From contig JAKAJI010000002.1 in the NCBI GenBank assembly GCA_021813825.1, positions 1-46,458 of the forward strand: DNA of 46,458 nt, read 5' to 3'. The position numbers were made by a program, and so were the translations under genes. The DNA comes from Acidobacteriota bacterium. Its GTDB lineage: Bacteria; Acidobacteriota; Terriglobia; Bryobacterales; Bryobacteraceae. The first letter of the stretch is position 1. Each line of letters starts with the position of its first letter. The notes beneath the pieces are model-generated. The model did no database searches. It was given only the letters and a program-made list of their open reading frames with translations, and was not told the origin of the DNA. Of the stretch, positions 27,088-36,407 are shown in pieces.

Positions 27088-27534
27088 ATGCCACTGTTAG
27101 ACAAAATTCAGAAGGACATGGTGGAGGCGATGAAGGCCAAGGACGAGGCCCGGCTGAGCACCGTCCGCATGATCAAGGCCGCGCTCAAAAAGCACGAGAT
27201 CGACTCCATGAAACCGCTGGACGAGGCGGCGGAAATGCAGGTGCTGAACACGCTGCTGAAGCAGCGGCGCGACTCGGCGGAGATGTTCCGCAAAGGCGGG
27301 AGGCCGGAGCTTGCGGAGAAGGAAGAAGCCGAGATCCGCTTAGTTGAAACTTATCTTCCGGCCTCTGCCAGCGCGGAGGAGATGGCGGAAGCCGTGGCGG
27401 CCGCGATGGCGGAAACCGGCGCCACATCGGCCAAACAGATGGGCGCGGTGATGAAGGCCGCGCAGGCGCATCTGAAAGGGAAGCGGGTGGATGGGGCGGC
27501 TCTGAGCGCGCTCGTACGCTCCAGGCTCGCCTGA
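27088..27534 (+). CDS. yqeY: GatB/YqeY domain protein
   Basis: A 148-residue soluble, mostly helical protein beginning MPLLDKIQKDMVEAMKAKD. Family features include RLSTVRMIKAALKKHEID, QRRDSAEMFRKGGRPELAEKE, ETYLPASASAEEM, and GAVMKAAQAHLKGKRVDG, which match YqeY along the full length. YqeY resembles the C-terminal tRNA-binding part of GatB and is thought to have a tRNA- or amidotransferase-linked role, but its exact activity is not established. I chose the ATG at 27088 over a start ten codons upstream because it gives the normal family N-terminus and follows a TACAAT box. It stands alone, divergent from the esterase, and ends at a hairpin shared with the convergent receptor. Confidence 0.93.
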   Translation: MPLLDKIQKDMVEAMKAKDEARLSTVRMIKAALKKHEIDSMKPLDEAAEMQVLNTLLKQRRDSAEMFRKGGRPELAEKEEAEIRLVETYLPASASAEEMAEAVAAAMAETGATSAKQMGAVMKAAQAHLKGKRVDGAALSALVRSRLA

Positions 27535-27557
27535 TAGCGACGAATCCAGACAGGAAA

Positions 27558-27591
27558 ACGGCCTTGGCCCGGGAACCCGGACCAAGGCCGT
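27558..27591. terminator. Bidirectional hairpin terminator between yqeY and TonB receptor 3
   Basis: ACGGCCTTGG pairs with CCAAGGCCGT, extended inward by CCGGG/CCCGG around a short AA loop with single mismatches. It lies 24 bp after yqeY and 30 bp after the convergent receptor. On the minus strand a run of four T follows the stem, so termination should be stronger for the receptor. Confidence 0.85.
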
Positions 27592-27620
27592 CGATTCCAA
27601 CTTATAGCGGTCCTGTACGC

Positions 27621-30600
27621 TCAGAAGTAGACGCGGGCGCCGAGTTGGACGATGCGGCCCGCGGCGGCGCCGAAGATCCCGCCAAAGTTCCCTGACGCGA
27701 TGTTCGATACCGGTCCGGAGAACTGCGTATGGTTGAACGCGTTGAATGCGTCGGCGCGGAGTTCGATGCGATAGTTCTCCTTGATCGAGATGGTCTTCAC
27801 CAGGCTCATGTCGGTGTTGAAGATCCCTGGACCGTGGAAGAAGTTCCGGCCAGCATCGCCCAGCACGCCAAACGGAGCGCGGGCGAAGTCGTTCGGATTG
27901 AACCAGTAGTTCTGCGATGCGGGCTTGGTGTTGTTCGGATTGATTGTCTTGTTGACGAAGTTGGTCGTGCGGGGATCGTAACTGGTATTCACCGGGCCGA
28001 GGACATTCGCCGTATCCGGACAGCCGTAGAAGCTGAGCGCGTCACAGAACAAGGACCGGAAGCCGGTGTCGGCGATGGTAATCGGGAAGCCGGTCTGGAA
28101 GGTCGAAATGCCCGTTACTTGCCAGCCGCCAACCAGAGGCGTCGGCAGCCAGTGGGCCTTGTTGTGGAGGTTCGGGATTTCGTAGGTGTAGGTGGCTACG
28201 AAGCGGTGACGGGCGTCGTAGGCCGAGTCGCCGTAGTTGAGAGCGAAGTTATACGGGTTCGTGCCGCGAGCCCCGAACCCGCTGTTTTCGAAGCTCGAGG
28301 CGTCGTCGAGGGCGTGGCTCCAGACGTAGCTCGTCGTGAAGTACAGGCCGTGGCTGAACTTCTTGTTCAGGCTGACCTGGAGCGAGTTGTAGTTCGACAC
28401 ACCAACGGAAGCCTGCGTTCCGACCGAAGCGAAAATGTCACCGGGGACATAGGAGTGGTCGGGGTAAAGGTAATGCTGGTAGACGCGATTCGCGATACAC
28501 GTCGAATCTGCGGCGCAGGCGGCCTGGCCCGCAGGAGTGATCGGGTTGCCTTCATAGGCCATGATCAGGTGCCGGCCCGCCGAACCCACGAATCCAATCT
28601 GCAGAATCATATTGCTCGGCAGTTCCCGCTGGATGTTGAAGTTGTAATTGAACGCGTACGGTGAGGTCAGGTTCGGCGAGACGGTGTTAATGGAAAGCGG
28701 GAGGAACTGACTAAAGTCCACGCTCTGCCCTTTCTTGGCCGGCGTGAACGGGAACTTGTTCGGAATCGACTGACCCGTCGCAATATCGGTGAACGGCGCG
28801 GCGAAACTGGGGTTGCCGCCGACGTCGCCGATGCCGGTGGAGAACTGAGAGAACGGCGGCGCTGTAAGGTTCTGCAGCGCCAGTTCCTCTTCGAACCGGT
28901 TGAAGTAGACTCCGAAGCCACCACGGATGGACCACTTATTGGCGGGCGCATAGGCGAAGCCGAAACGCGGCGCCGGGTGGACGTTGTGCGTGTAGTAGCC
29001 AGAGGGACTGCAGCCTTTATCGCCAGGGAAATCGAGCCCAAGCGGGGCGGTCGGGAAAATGGTGGATTGCTGGCCGGGCCGGAAGCAGTTGAACGCGAGC
29101 TGGTCGAAGTGCTGGTTGACCAGCGGCGAGTCAATCTGCCAGCCGAGTCCATAGTTAATCGTCAGTTTGGCAGTGACCTTGAAGCTGTCCTGGAAGTACA
29201 GGTAGGTTTCATAGGCCCGGGCGTTGATGTAGCCGCCGCTGCTCTGGCCGTAAGAGTCCGGGATACCCAGCAGAAAGTCGGCTCCGGGGTCGCCTGTGGA
29301 GTACACGCCGTTCCCACCAAAGCTGAACGCGCCGTTGTTGTCAAAATAGAATGGGTTGTCGACCTGGAAGCGCCGCCCGTCGTAGCCGAACTTGAATGTG
29401 TGGCGGCCAACGACCTTCGAGAAGTTGTCGGTAATCTCGTAGGTGGTGTCGATGCGCGGTTGCGGACCGTTCGTGCTGAATCCGAGATTGAAGTATCCGG
29501 TGATGCCGACGAAGGGCGCACCCGCTCCCTGGGCGTACTCGGGGTTGATCCCGGTGAATCCCAGCGAAGATGGCTGAACGACTTTCTGCGGGTCTACAGC
29601 GACGAAGTTGAACCGGGTCATGCCCGCGCGAAATTCGTTCATCGTCGTCGGGCTGAATGTGTGCACCCAGTCGGCGGTGAACTGCGTGTAGTGCCGCTGG
29701 GCGATCTCGCCGAAGCCCGGGAGCGACGACCCGGTGAACGGCAGATCGTCGGTGGACGGCGTATTTTCAAAGAACCCCGAACCCCAAATCGTGTCGCTCG
29801 GGCTGAAGGTGTGATCGACGCGGAAGAGGCCCTGATCCTGCGTCAGGATCGTGATCGGAGTGAACAGGTACTGGCTGCTGCCGAAATTGGGCAGCGGCAC
29901 ATACTTCATGTAGTTCTGCGAAATGGAATTGAAATCCGAGGTTGGAATGTGACCGGTCGGGAACAGCACGTTGTAAGGCGTTCCGGCCGGGAAGAGTGCG
30001 CCGCTCTCACCCTTCAACGGAATGGGACTTGTTGCGGTGGAAGTGGCGATGTCCGGGAAGTATCCGTTGCGTTGATCGGGCGAAAACACGGTGACGTCCT
30101 GCGCGCCTCCGTCGGGCTGCCGCGACCGGGTGCCCTGATATGAGAGGAAGAAGAACGTCTTGTCCTTAATCACCGGACCACCAATCGTCCCGCCAAACTG
30201 GTTCTGGTGGAATACGGGATTACTCTTCTGGTAGAAGTTGCGGCCGTTGAGAAATGTGTCCCGGTAGAACTCGAAGGCGTCGCCATGGAAGCCATTCGTG
30301 CCGGACTTGATGATGGCATTCAGAATCGCGCCGGAGTTCCGGCCGTATTCCGGATTGATGGTGCTTTCGACATAGTCGAACTCGGCAATCGCATCCTCGC
30401 TGGGAATGATCAGAGGCGTGTTCAGCGGAAGATCGTTCGAGTCGGTGCCGTTCACCAGGAAGCTGTTCTGCTGCGACTGGCTGCCATTGGTGGCGAAGTT
30501 GTTTCCAAAACGGTCCGATGAGGCAACGGCCCCGGGTTCCGTTTGTTGCAGAGTCACCCAGTTCCGGTTCAGCACGGGAAGCTGCAGGATCGTCTGGTTG

Positions 30601-31019
30601 CTGATTACCGTGCCCAGTTGCGTGTTCGACGTCTCGACCTGCACCGGGTTGGCCTGCACCTCGACAGTCTGGCTAACCTGGCCGACCTCGAGCGGAATGT
30701 TTAGTGCGTAGATTTGATTCAGTACCAATCCGATATTCTTTGATACGAATGTTGTGAAACCTGTTTTAGTGGCGCTGACGTCATACGTCCCTGGGGGCAG
30801 ATTCAAGAATTGGAAGCTGCCATCGGTCGCCGAAGTGACTTCCCTCGTTATCCCCGTCTTCGTGTTGGTCGCCTTGAGGCTTACGCCGGCCACTGCCGCC
30901 CCCGTCGCATCAGTTACCGTACCGCGAATCTGGGCATAAACATCATCAGCCCGGAGAGGCGACACGGCGACCAGAAATAGACCTAGGATCGAGGCAGTCA
31001 GTTGGATCAGTTTGCGCAT
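27621..31019 (-). CDS. Oar-type TonB-dependent outer-membrane receptor (3)
   Basis: An 1132-residue outer-membrane protein: signal peptide (LIQLTASILGLFLVAVSPLRA), carboxypeptidase-regulatory-like domain (IRGTVTDATGAAVAGVSLKATNT, LNLPPGTYDVSATKTGF), plug (LPVLNRNWVTLQQTEPG, LVNGTDSNDLPLNTPL), long barrel and terminal QLGARVYF. It is more distant from receptors 1 and 2 than they are from each other; the plug has LPVLNRNW in place of LPLATRNY. I use the ATG at 31019 (MRKLIQL), which gives a normal signal peptide and has a purine-rich GGGGAAAGGG stretch before it; the frame stays open to 31097. The gene is monocistronic as far as visible and ends at the 27558-27591 terminator. The ligand is unknown. 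Confidence 0.92.
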   Translation of the reverse strand: MRKLIQLTASILGLFLVAVSPLRADDVYAQIRGTVTDATGAAVAGVSLKATNTKTGITREVTSATDGSFQFLNLPPGTYDVSATKTGFTTFVSKNIGLVLNQIYALNIPLEVGQVSQTVEVQANPVQVETSNTQLGTVISNQTILQLPVLNRNWVTLQQTEPGAVASSDRFGNNFATNGSQSQQNSFLVNGTDSNDLPLNTPLIIPSEDAIAEFDYVESTINPEYGRNSGAILNAIIKSGTNGFHGDAFEFYRDTFLNGRNFYQKSNPVFHQNQFGGTIGGPVIKDKTFFFLSYQGTRSRQPDGGAQDVTVFSPDQRNGYFPDIATSTATSPIPLKGESGALFPAGTPYNVLFPTGHIPTSDFNSISQNYMKYVPLPNFGSSQYLFTPITILTQDQGLFRVDHTFSPSDTIWGSGFFENTPSTDDLPFTGSSLPGFGEIAQRHYTQFTADWVHTFSPTTMNEFRAGMTRFNFVAVDPQKVVQPSSLGFTGINPEYAQGAGAPFVGITGYFNLGFSTNGPQPRIDTTYEITDNFSKVVGRHTFKFGYDGRRFQVDNPFYFDNNGAFSFGGNGVYSTGDPGADFLLGIPDSYGQSSGGYINARAYETYLYFQDSFKVTAKLTINYGLGWQIDSPLVNQHFDQLAFNCFRPGQQSTIFPTAPLGLDFPGDKGCSPSGYYTHNVHPAPRFGFAYAPANKWSIRGGFGVYFNRFEEELALQNLTAPPFSQFSTGIGDVGGNPSFAAPFTDIATGQSIPNKFPFTPAKKGQSVDFSQFLPLSINTVSPNLTSPYAFNYNFNIQRELPSNMILQIGFVGSAGRHLIMAYEGNPITPAGQAACAADSTCIANRVYQHYLYPDHSYVPGDIFASVGTQASVGVSNYNSLQVSLNKKFSHGLYFTTSYVWSHALDDASSFENSGFGARGTNPYNFALNYGDSAYDARHRFVATYTYEIPNLHNKAHWLPTPLVGGWQVTGISTFQTGFPITIADTGFRSLFCDALSFYGCPDTANVLGPVNTSYDPRTTNFVNKTINPNNTKPASQNYWFNPNDFARAPFGVLGDAGRNFFHGPGIFNTDMSLVKTISIKENYRIELRADAFNAFNHTQFSGPVSNIASGNFGGIFGAAAGRIVQLGARVYF

Positions 31020-31245
31020 TAACCCTTTCCCCCTTCGTTGTGGTGCGTTTTGATCTTTACTGCTGTGGACGCATTGCCGGTGCAAATTGCTTGCCAAAGC
31101 CTACGTTATTGGTAATCAATGACTTGATCGATCTATGAGATCATCCAATTCCTAAAATTCATAGAATTGCAGGCTCTGGGCTTGGGAAAGATCCCAAATC
31201 ACATAAATGAACAGAACAAGTTCGGCTTTTAGGCCGGCTTCTTGG

Positions 31246-31818
31246 CTATTTGCTCAGTTCGCCCGTCAGACGACTGGCCAGCGGACGTGTCTGGCCGACG
31301 TACTTGCTGCCCGCCTTTTTGCGGTAGGGCACCGAAGACGGCCCAGACAACTGCTCGAAGGTGAATGAGCAGATGCGCATGCCAGGGTAGAGCGCGACGG
31401 GCATGCGTCCGAGATTGCTCAGCTCGAGGGTTGCTTTTCCGGCCCAGCCCGGATCGAACAGTCCCGCCGTGCCATGGACGATGATGCCGATGCGCCCGAG
31501 GCTGGAACGCCCTTCGAGGCGTCCGAGCACATCGTCATCGAGTTCCAGTGTCTCCTCTGTGATGGCGAGCACGAATTCCCGCGGCTGGAGGATGAAAGGC
31601 TGGCCCGGTTCTACGATGACCGGCCGCATGAGGTCCTCGATGCTCCGCTTGTCCCGCAGATCGATGTAGGCGTTGCGGCTGTGCTCGAAGACGTTGAACT
31701 CGGCCCCTAACCGGAAATCCACCGAGCAACTGCCGAACTGCTCCGGTGGAAGCTCGGGCGAAATGCGGATCTTGCCCGCCTCGATGTACTTCTTAATATC
31801 GACGTCGGAAAGGACCAT
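31246..31818 (-). CDS. dcd: dCTP deaminase
   Basis: A 190-residue trimeric enzyme that converts dCTP to dUTP in thymidylate synthesis. The signature EGRSSLGRIGIIVHGTAGLF ends in DPGW and then GKATLELSN. EGRSS supplies the triphosphate-binding Arg/Ser residues (R104, S105, S106), and E132 in TLELSN corresponds to catalytic Glu138 of the E. coli enzyme. Length and start (MVLSDVDIKKYIEAGKI) are typical. TACGAT lies 8 nt upstream of the ATG with no ribosome site, so the transcript may be nearly leaderless. It is divergent from the molybdopterin oxidoreductase gene. Whether it also hydrolyses dUTP cannot be told from sequence alone. Confidence 0.96.
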   Translation of the reverse strand: MVLSDVDIKKYIEAGKIRISPELPPEQFGSCSVDFRLGAEFNVFEHSRNAYIDLRDKRSIEDLMRPVIVEPGQPFILQPREFVLAITEETLELDDDVLGRLEGRSSLGRIGIIVHGTAGLFDPGWAGKATLELSNLGRMPVALYPGMRICSFTFEQLSGPSSVPYRKKAGSKYVGQTRPLASRLTGELSK

Positions 31819-31826
31819 TGCCGTTT

Positions 31827-31832
31827 ATCGTA
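31827..31832 (-). promoter_or_regulatory. -10 box just upstream of dcd
   Basis: TACGAT on the minus strand ends 8 nt before the dcd ATG, placing the expected transcription start within 1-2 nt of the start codon. No Shine-Dalgarno sequence is present. Confidence 0.4.
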
Positions 31833-31880
31833 GCAAGGCGTGGCGGGCGGTGGCAGCCACTGACGCATTGCCCTGCGCGA

Positions 31881-31886
31881 TACAAT
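31881..31886 (+). promoter_or_regulatory. -10 box just upstream of the molybdopterin oxidoreductase start
   Basis: TACAAT is followed by 6 nt and then the TTG at 31893. This spacing predicts a leaderless transcript starting at the TTG, and it argues against the longer frame from 31818, whose extra codons would lie upstream of the transcription start. The -35 is not clear. Confidence 0.5.
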
Positions 31887-31892
31887 CGAAGC

Positions 31893-33959
31893 TTGCCGGA
31901 GACGCGCCATTCTGTCTGCGCGTTGGATTGTCCCGACGCCTGTTCCCTGCTCATCGATGTTACGGACGGGAAGGGTTCGCGGCTCCGCGGCAACCCGGCC
32001 CATCCGGTAACCCGGGGGTTTCTCTGCGGCAAGGTCGCTCGTTATCTGGAGCGCGAGTACGAACCATCGCGTTTGCTCTACCCGCAGAAGCGCATCGGGG
32101 CCAAAGGGGAAGGCCGATTCGAGCGTATTAGCTGGGACGAGGCGCTCGATACCATAGCCGAAAATCTGAAACGGGCCAGCGAGGAATACGGTCCGGAGAG
32201 CGTTTTGCCTTACAGCTATGCCGGCACGATGGGATTGTTGAACGGGAGCGGGATGGACCGGCGATTCTTCCACCGCCTCGGCGCGTCGCGGCTGGATCGG
32301 ACCATTTGTTCGGCGGCCGGTGGCGCGGCTCTCGAGGCCTCGTTCGGCGCCCGCTACGGCACCGAGCCAGAGCAGTTCGCTCAATCCCGGCTGATTCTGG
32401 CCTGGGGCGCGAACATCCTGGGCACGAACGTCCACCTGTGGCCGTTCGTTGTTGAAGCGCGGCGGCGCGGCGCCCGATTCTATACGATCGATCCGGTCAA
32501 GAACCGGACCGGACGCCTGGCGGACCGGCACTTCGCCCCTTATGCCGGCAGCGATCTGGCGCTTGCGCTCGGCCTGGCGCACGTCATCTTCGCCGAGCGG
32601 CTCTACGATGCGGACTACGTGGAGCGATATACGTCCGGCGTGGAGGAATACCGGTCTCTGGCCTCCCAGTACGCTCCCGAACGCGTCGAATCGCTCACCG
32701 GGATCGGGCGCGACGACATCGTTCTGCTGGCGCGCGAGTACGCGACAACAAAGCCTGCCTGCATCCGCGTCAACTATGGGGTGCAGCGCAGCGAGCGGGG
32801 CGGGGCGGCCGTGCGCGCCATCGCCGCCCTTGCCGCGCTCACGGGTTCCTGGCGCGACGTGGGCGGCGGGTTGAGTCTTTCGACATCCGGCGCCTTCGCC
32901 TTGAACACGGCCGCGCTTGAGATGCCCGAACTTCAGCTTCGATCCCCGCTGGGCCGGATGGCCCGCGTGCTGAACATGGTGGAGTTGGGCAAAGCGCTCA
33001 CCGAAGTGAGCGACCCGCCGGTCAAAGCGCTCGTGGTTTATAACTCCAATCCCGCCGCCGTCGCCCCGCGCCAGGAACTTGTCCGTAAGGGACTGGCCCG
33101 CGATGACCTTTTCACCGTAGTTCTCGAACAGTTCCAGACCGACACCGCAGATTTCGCGGACATCTTGCTCCCGGTGACGACGTTTCTTGAGCATACTGAC
33201 CTTTACCGCTCTTACGGACACTATTTTTTACAAATCTCCCGCCCCGTTTTGCCTGCTCCGGGCGAAACGAAATCGAACCTGGAAGCGTTTCGTTTGTTAG
33301 CGCATCGTATGGGTTTCCAGGAACCGTGCTTTGACGACACCGAAGACGACATGATCCGCGCGCTGCTCGGGGGCAGCGATCCCTTTCTGCAGGGCATCAC
33401 GCTCGAGCGGCTCGACCGCGAGCATTTCGTACGGCTGAATGTTTCTCCCCCCGGTGAGCCGTTTCTTCCATTCGCGAAGGGAGGATTCGGTACCGCTTCG
33501 GGGCGCTTTGAGTTCGGTGCTGATTCGCTCGCCTACACGCCACCGGCCGAGTCCCGGCTGGGCCGGCCCGAGTTGCGGTCGAAATATCCCCTTGAACTGA
33601 TCTCTTCGAAAAACGACGACAGCATGAACTCCACCTTCGGGTACCGGCCGGACGCCAACCGCCAGACCTCGGTCCTGCATCTTCACCCGGAAGACGCCGC
33701 ACCCCGGAACATCTCGGACGGCGACCTGGTGCGTGTAGTCAATCGCCGCGGCGCTTGCCGTTTGCGCGCCTCCGTGCCCGCAAGCCCGGAACAGGCGATG
33801 GTGCGGCCCGGCGTTGTCCGCGCTCCGTCGACGGGTTGGCGAAAAATGTCCGCTTACGGGGAGCACATTAATAGCCTGACCTCGGACGGACTCACCGACA
33901 TCGGCGGTGGACCCGTGTTCTATAGCTGTCTCGTCGAGGTCGAAAAATGCGGAGATTGA
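31893..33959 (+). CDS. Molybdopterin-dependent oxidoreductase with [4Fe-4S] site
   Basis: A 688-residue member of the DMSO-reductase/formate-dehydrogenase superfamily. The N-terminal cluster motif is C9-x3-C13-x3-C17-x27-C45 (HSVCALDCPDAC ... GFLCGK). Cys139 in TICSAAG sits where the family's molybdenum ligand is found. Pterin-binding motifs include LAWGANILGTNVHLWPF, YNSNPAAVAP, and the C-terminal MoCo-binding domain (STFGYRPDANRQTSVLHLHPEDA). There is no Tat signal, so it is probably cytoplasmic. I chose the TTG at 31893 because TACAAT lies 6 nt upstream and homologues begin just before the first Cys; a TTG at 31818 is in frame. The substrate cannot be named. The lipoprotein gene overlaps its end by 13 bp. 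Confidence 0.88.
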   Translation: MPETRHSVCALDCPDACSLLIDVTDGKGSRLRGNPAHPVTRGFLCGKVARYLEREYEPSRLLYPQKRIGAKGEGRFERISWDEALDTIAENLKRASEEYGPESVLPYSYAGTMGLLNGSGMDRRFFHRLGASRLDRTICSAAGGAALEASFGARYGTEPEQFAQSRLILAWGANILGTNVHLWPFVVEARRRGARFYTIDPVKNRTGRLADRHFAPYAGSDLALALGLAHVIFAERLYDADYVERYTSGVEEYRSLASQYAPERVESLTGIGRDDIVLLAREYATTKPACIRVNYGVQRSERGGAAVRAIAALAALTGSWRDVGGGLSLSTSGAFALNTAALEMPELQLRSPLGRMARVLNMVELGKALTEVSDPPVKALVVYNSNPAAVAPRQELVRKGLARDDLFTVVLEQFQTDTADFADILLPVTTFLEHTDLYRSYGHYFLQISRPVLPAPGETKSNLEAFRLLAHRMGFQEPCFDDTEDDMIRALLGGSDPFLQGITLERLDREHFVRLNVSPPGEPFLPFAKGGFGTASGRFEFGADSLAYTPPAESRLGRPELRSKYPLELISSKNDDSMNSTFGYRPDANRQTSVLHLHPEDAAPRNISDGDLVRVVNRRGACRLRASVPASPEQAMVRPGVVRAPSTGWRKMSAYGEHINSLTSDGLTDIGGGPVFYSCLVEVEKCGD

Positions 33960-34486
33960 CCCGCCGCGCACTCGCCGGTAGTCTCCTCCTGGCTGCTTTT
34001 ACGGTTTCCGCGTGCAAGCGTAGGCATCGCCGCGCGGAGGCTCAGCCCGAGCAGGCGCCCGGGACCATGCTCAGCGAGTTACAGATGGGCGACGCGCGCG
34101 CGGCGGTCCAACTTGCCAAAGGTTTCTACGATCCCGAGGGGAATGCCTGGCGTTGGACGCAGAAGCATTTTTCGGTAGTGCTGGCCCCGCCGCCGGGCGC
34201 CGCGCAGAGAGGCGCAACCCTAGCATTTCACTTTACGTTGCCGGAAGCTGAGTTCAGCAAACTCGGTCCCATCACGCTGTCGGCATCGATCGCCGGACAG
34301 GACCTCCCGCCGCAGACTTACTCCGCCGCCGGCGACTACGTTTTCAAACGGAACGTCCCAGCTACCCTACTTAGTGCCCAAGCGGTTAACGTGGACTTCC
34401 AGACAGACAAGTCCCTGCCCCCAACCGGCACCGACCAACGCGAGCTCGGCCTGGTGGCCACCTCCATCGCTCTCCAGGCTGAGTAG
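33947..34486 (+). CDS. Lipoprotein made of a W-x-PE/RW beta-sandwich domain, unknown function
   Basis: A 179-residue exported protein. The N-terminus RRLTRRALAGSLLLAAFTVSAC has a lipobox (VSAC, Cys23). After a charged spacer, residues about 59-179 form one domain: GFYDPEGNAWRW, FSVVLAPP, GPITLSASIAGQDL, GTDQRELGLVATSIAL. The same pattern ends the next gene's product (519-635): EWYPPEQ, RWMPRTASVTLEAP, GPLHLTVSANGTRL, GDKRDLGFIVRRFEL. The two are clearly related. The ATG at 33947 lies inside the oxidoreductase gene (13-bp overlap), and the stop abuts the next ATG, so the three genes form an operon. Sugar or cell-surface polymer binding is a guess. Confidence 0.75.
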   Translation: MRRLTRRALAGSLLLAAFTVSACKRRHRRAEAQPEQAPGTMLSELQMGDARAAVQLAKGFYDPEGNAWRWTQKHFSVVLAPPPGAAQRGATLAFHFTLPEAEFSKLGPITLSASIAGQDLPPQTYSAAGDYVFKRNVPATLLSAQAVNVDFQTDKSLPPTGTDQRELGLVATSIALQAE

Positions 34487-36394
34487 ATGCAGTCCCGGCA
34501 GGAGGAGCGGGGCACCAGCGCAGGAGCGGAGTGGCGCTGGGGTCTCGCCGCGGTCATCGTCTTCGCCCTGTGGCTCGATTGGCCGGGCATCAAAACATGG
34601 TTCTCGGCCGACGATTTCGCCTGGCTCGGTCTGCGTCTTCACGTACACGACTTCGATACGCTCGTCTGGGCACTGTTCCATCCTTTCGCGCAGGGGACCG
34701 TGCGCGTTCTTAGTGAACGGGTCTACTTCCTGACTCTCAGCTCGATCTTCGGCTTCAACGCGATTCCCTTCCACGTCGTCACTTTCCTGACGCAGGCCGC
34801 GGCCCTGGCGCTGCTTGCAGTGTGCATGCGCCGGATGACCGGGTCAACGGCTGCGGCTTTCGCCGCGCCCGTATTCTGGACCTGCAGCGCGATGACCGCC
34901 CAGGCCGTCTCCTGGAGTTCCGCCTACAATGAAGTCCTCTGCGGCGCCCTCTTGCTGGCGGCATTTTACTTTCTTCTCCGGCACATCGAATCGAACCGCG
35001 GAAGCGACCTTGTGGGACTGTGGATCTGTTACCTGTTGGGTTTTGGCACACTCGAACACGTCGTTGTGTTTCCGTTTCTGGCCGCCGGATGGGCGCTTTG
35101 CCGGGCCCGTGGCTATCTGTTACGTACTCTGCCCCTCTTCGTCCCGGCAGCCGTCTTTGCTGGTCTACATTTCGCCCTGGTCCCGGCGACAACCGACCCT
35201 CTGTATCAGTTGCACGTGGACGCCTCGATGTTTCCGACGTTCCGCATCTACTGGCTCATGGCAACCGGCGCGTTCCGTGCTCCCGACGATTGGTTCGCGC
35301 CGCCGCATCCCGCCGGGCTCGTTCTCTCACTGAGCCTCTCGATCAGTCTCGCGGCGTTCGCCGCGTTTCGGGCATGGAAGAAGGACTTCCGCGGGTTGTT
35401 CTTTCTCGGCTGGTTCGTTTTCATGGTTGGGCCGGTGCTTCCGTTGCGGGACCACGTTCAGGATTACTACCTGACGCTTCCCGTTATTGGCCTCGCGATG
35501 CTCGGCGGTTGGGGAATTGGAGTGGCAATCGAGAATCGGCGCCTGCCTTATGTGGCGCTCGCCGCCATCCTGGCCGGCGCCTTCTGCCTTTACTCGGCGC
35601 GCGACCTGCGGATTGAGTTGAACTGGTACTACACGCGCGGCCGGCGGCTGGAATCCCTAATCGAGGGAATCGCCGCGGAACGGAAATCCCATCCGGGTGC
35701 GATCATCTTGCTCAACGGAGTGAGCGATAGGTTGTTCTGGTCTGGATTCGGGGATCATCCATTCCGATTACTTGGCCTGGGTCAGATCTATTTAGCTCCC
35801 GGGACGGAGTCGGCGATCAATCCGCATCCGGAGTGGGGCGGCATTTCCGACTACGTGATCCCCCCGGCGCAGGCGCGCGCGGCACTGTCGGCAGGAAACG
35901 CACGGGTCCTGACCATCGTCTCTGGCCGCCTGTTAGAAACAACGGCTGCCTACCGGAGGGTGCTTGAGGCAGAGATGGATAATTTGAGTCATTCGATCGT
36001 GGATGCCGCGGACCCAGCGAGTGCCTCACGTTTCAGTCCGGAATGGTATCCGCCGGAGCAGGATTTCCGCTGGATGCCGCGCACGGCTAGCGTAACGCTG
36101 GAGGCGCCACGCAAGCCCGGCATGGACTTAGTGATCACCGGTTTCTGCCCGGCTGTCCTGCTCGCCCAAGGCCCGCTGCACCTCACGGTATCCGCCAACG
36201 GCACCCGGCTTGGCATCGCTACGGTGAATGCGCCGGGGCAGACGGTCGTCCTCAAGTTCCCGATCCCGCCCCAACTGGCCGGCGAAGGCCCAATGAAACT
36301 CGACCTCTCCGTGGATCGCGTTTATCGCGCGCCAGGCGACAAACGGGACTTGGGCTTCATTGTCCGGCGCTTTGAATTGCGCGCGCCATCCTGA
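34487..36394 (+). CDS. GT-C-like multi-pass membrane protein with C-terminal beta-sandwich domain
   Basis: A 635-residue inner-membrane protein with roughly ten hydrophobic helices between residues 18 and 370, then a soluble C-terminal part. The first exported loop has FSADDFAWL (D42-D43), the acidic pair expected for GT-C glycosyltransferases that use lipid-linked sugars. Residues about 375-515 are a soluble region, and 519-635 is a beta-rich domain homologous to the whole body of the preceding lipoprotein. The start ATG follows the lipoprotein stop with no gap. A role in transferring a sugar to a surface glycan, with the C-terminal domain binding the acceptor, is inferred. I cannot assign a specific family or substrate. 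Confidence 0.75.
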   Translation: MQSRQEERGTSAGAEWRWGLAAVIVFALWLDWPGIKTWFSADDFAWLGLRLHVHDFDTLVWALFHPFAQGTVRVLSERVYFLTLSSIFGFNAIPFHVVTFLTQAAALALLAVCMRRMTGSTAAAFAAPVFWTCSAMTAQAVSWSSAYNEVLCGALLLAAFYFLLRHIESNRGSDLVGLWICYLLGFGTLEHVVVFPFLAAGWALCRARGYLLRTLPLFVPAAVFAGLHFALVPATTDPLYQLHVDASMFPTFRIYWLMATGAFRAPDDWFAPPHPAGLVLSLSLSISLAAFAAFRAWKKDFRGLFFLGWFVFMVGPVLPLRDHVQDYYLTLPVIGLAMLGGWGIGVAIENRRLPYVALAAILAGAFCLYSARDLRIELNWYYTRGRRLESLIEGIAAERKSHPGAIILLNGVSDRLFWSGFGDHPFRLLGLGQIYLAPGTESAINPHPEWGGISDYVIPPAQARAALSAGNARVLTIVSGRLLETTAAYRRVLEAEMDNLSHSIVDAADPASASRFSPEWYPPEQDFRWMPRTASVTLEAPRKPGMDLVITGFCPAVLLAQGPLHLTVSANGTRLGIATVNAPGQTVVLKFPIPPQLAGEGPMKLDLSVDRVYRAPGDKRDLGFIVRRFELRAPS

Positions 36395-36407
36395 GCGCAC
36401 AGCGAGC

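Noticed and set aside
31707-33221. A 504-codon minus-strand frame opposite the molybdopterin oxidoreductase
   Set aside because: It would fuse antisense sequence to the front of dcd in another frame; no family resemblance, and dcd and the oxidoreductase explain both strands.
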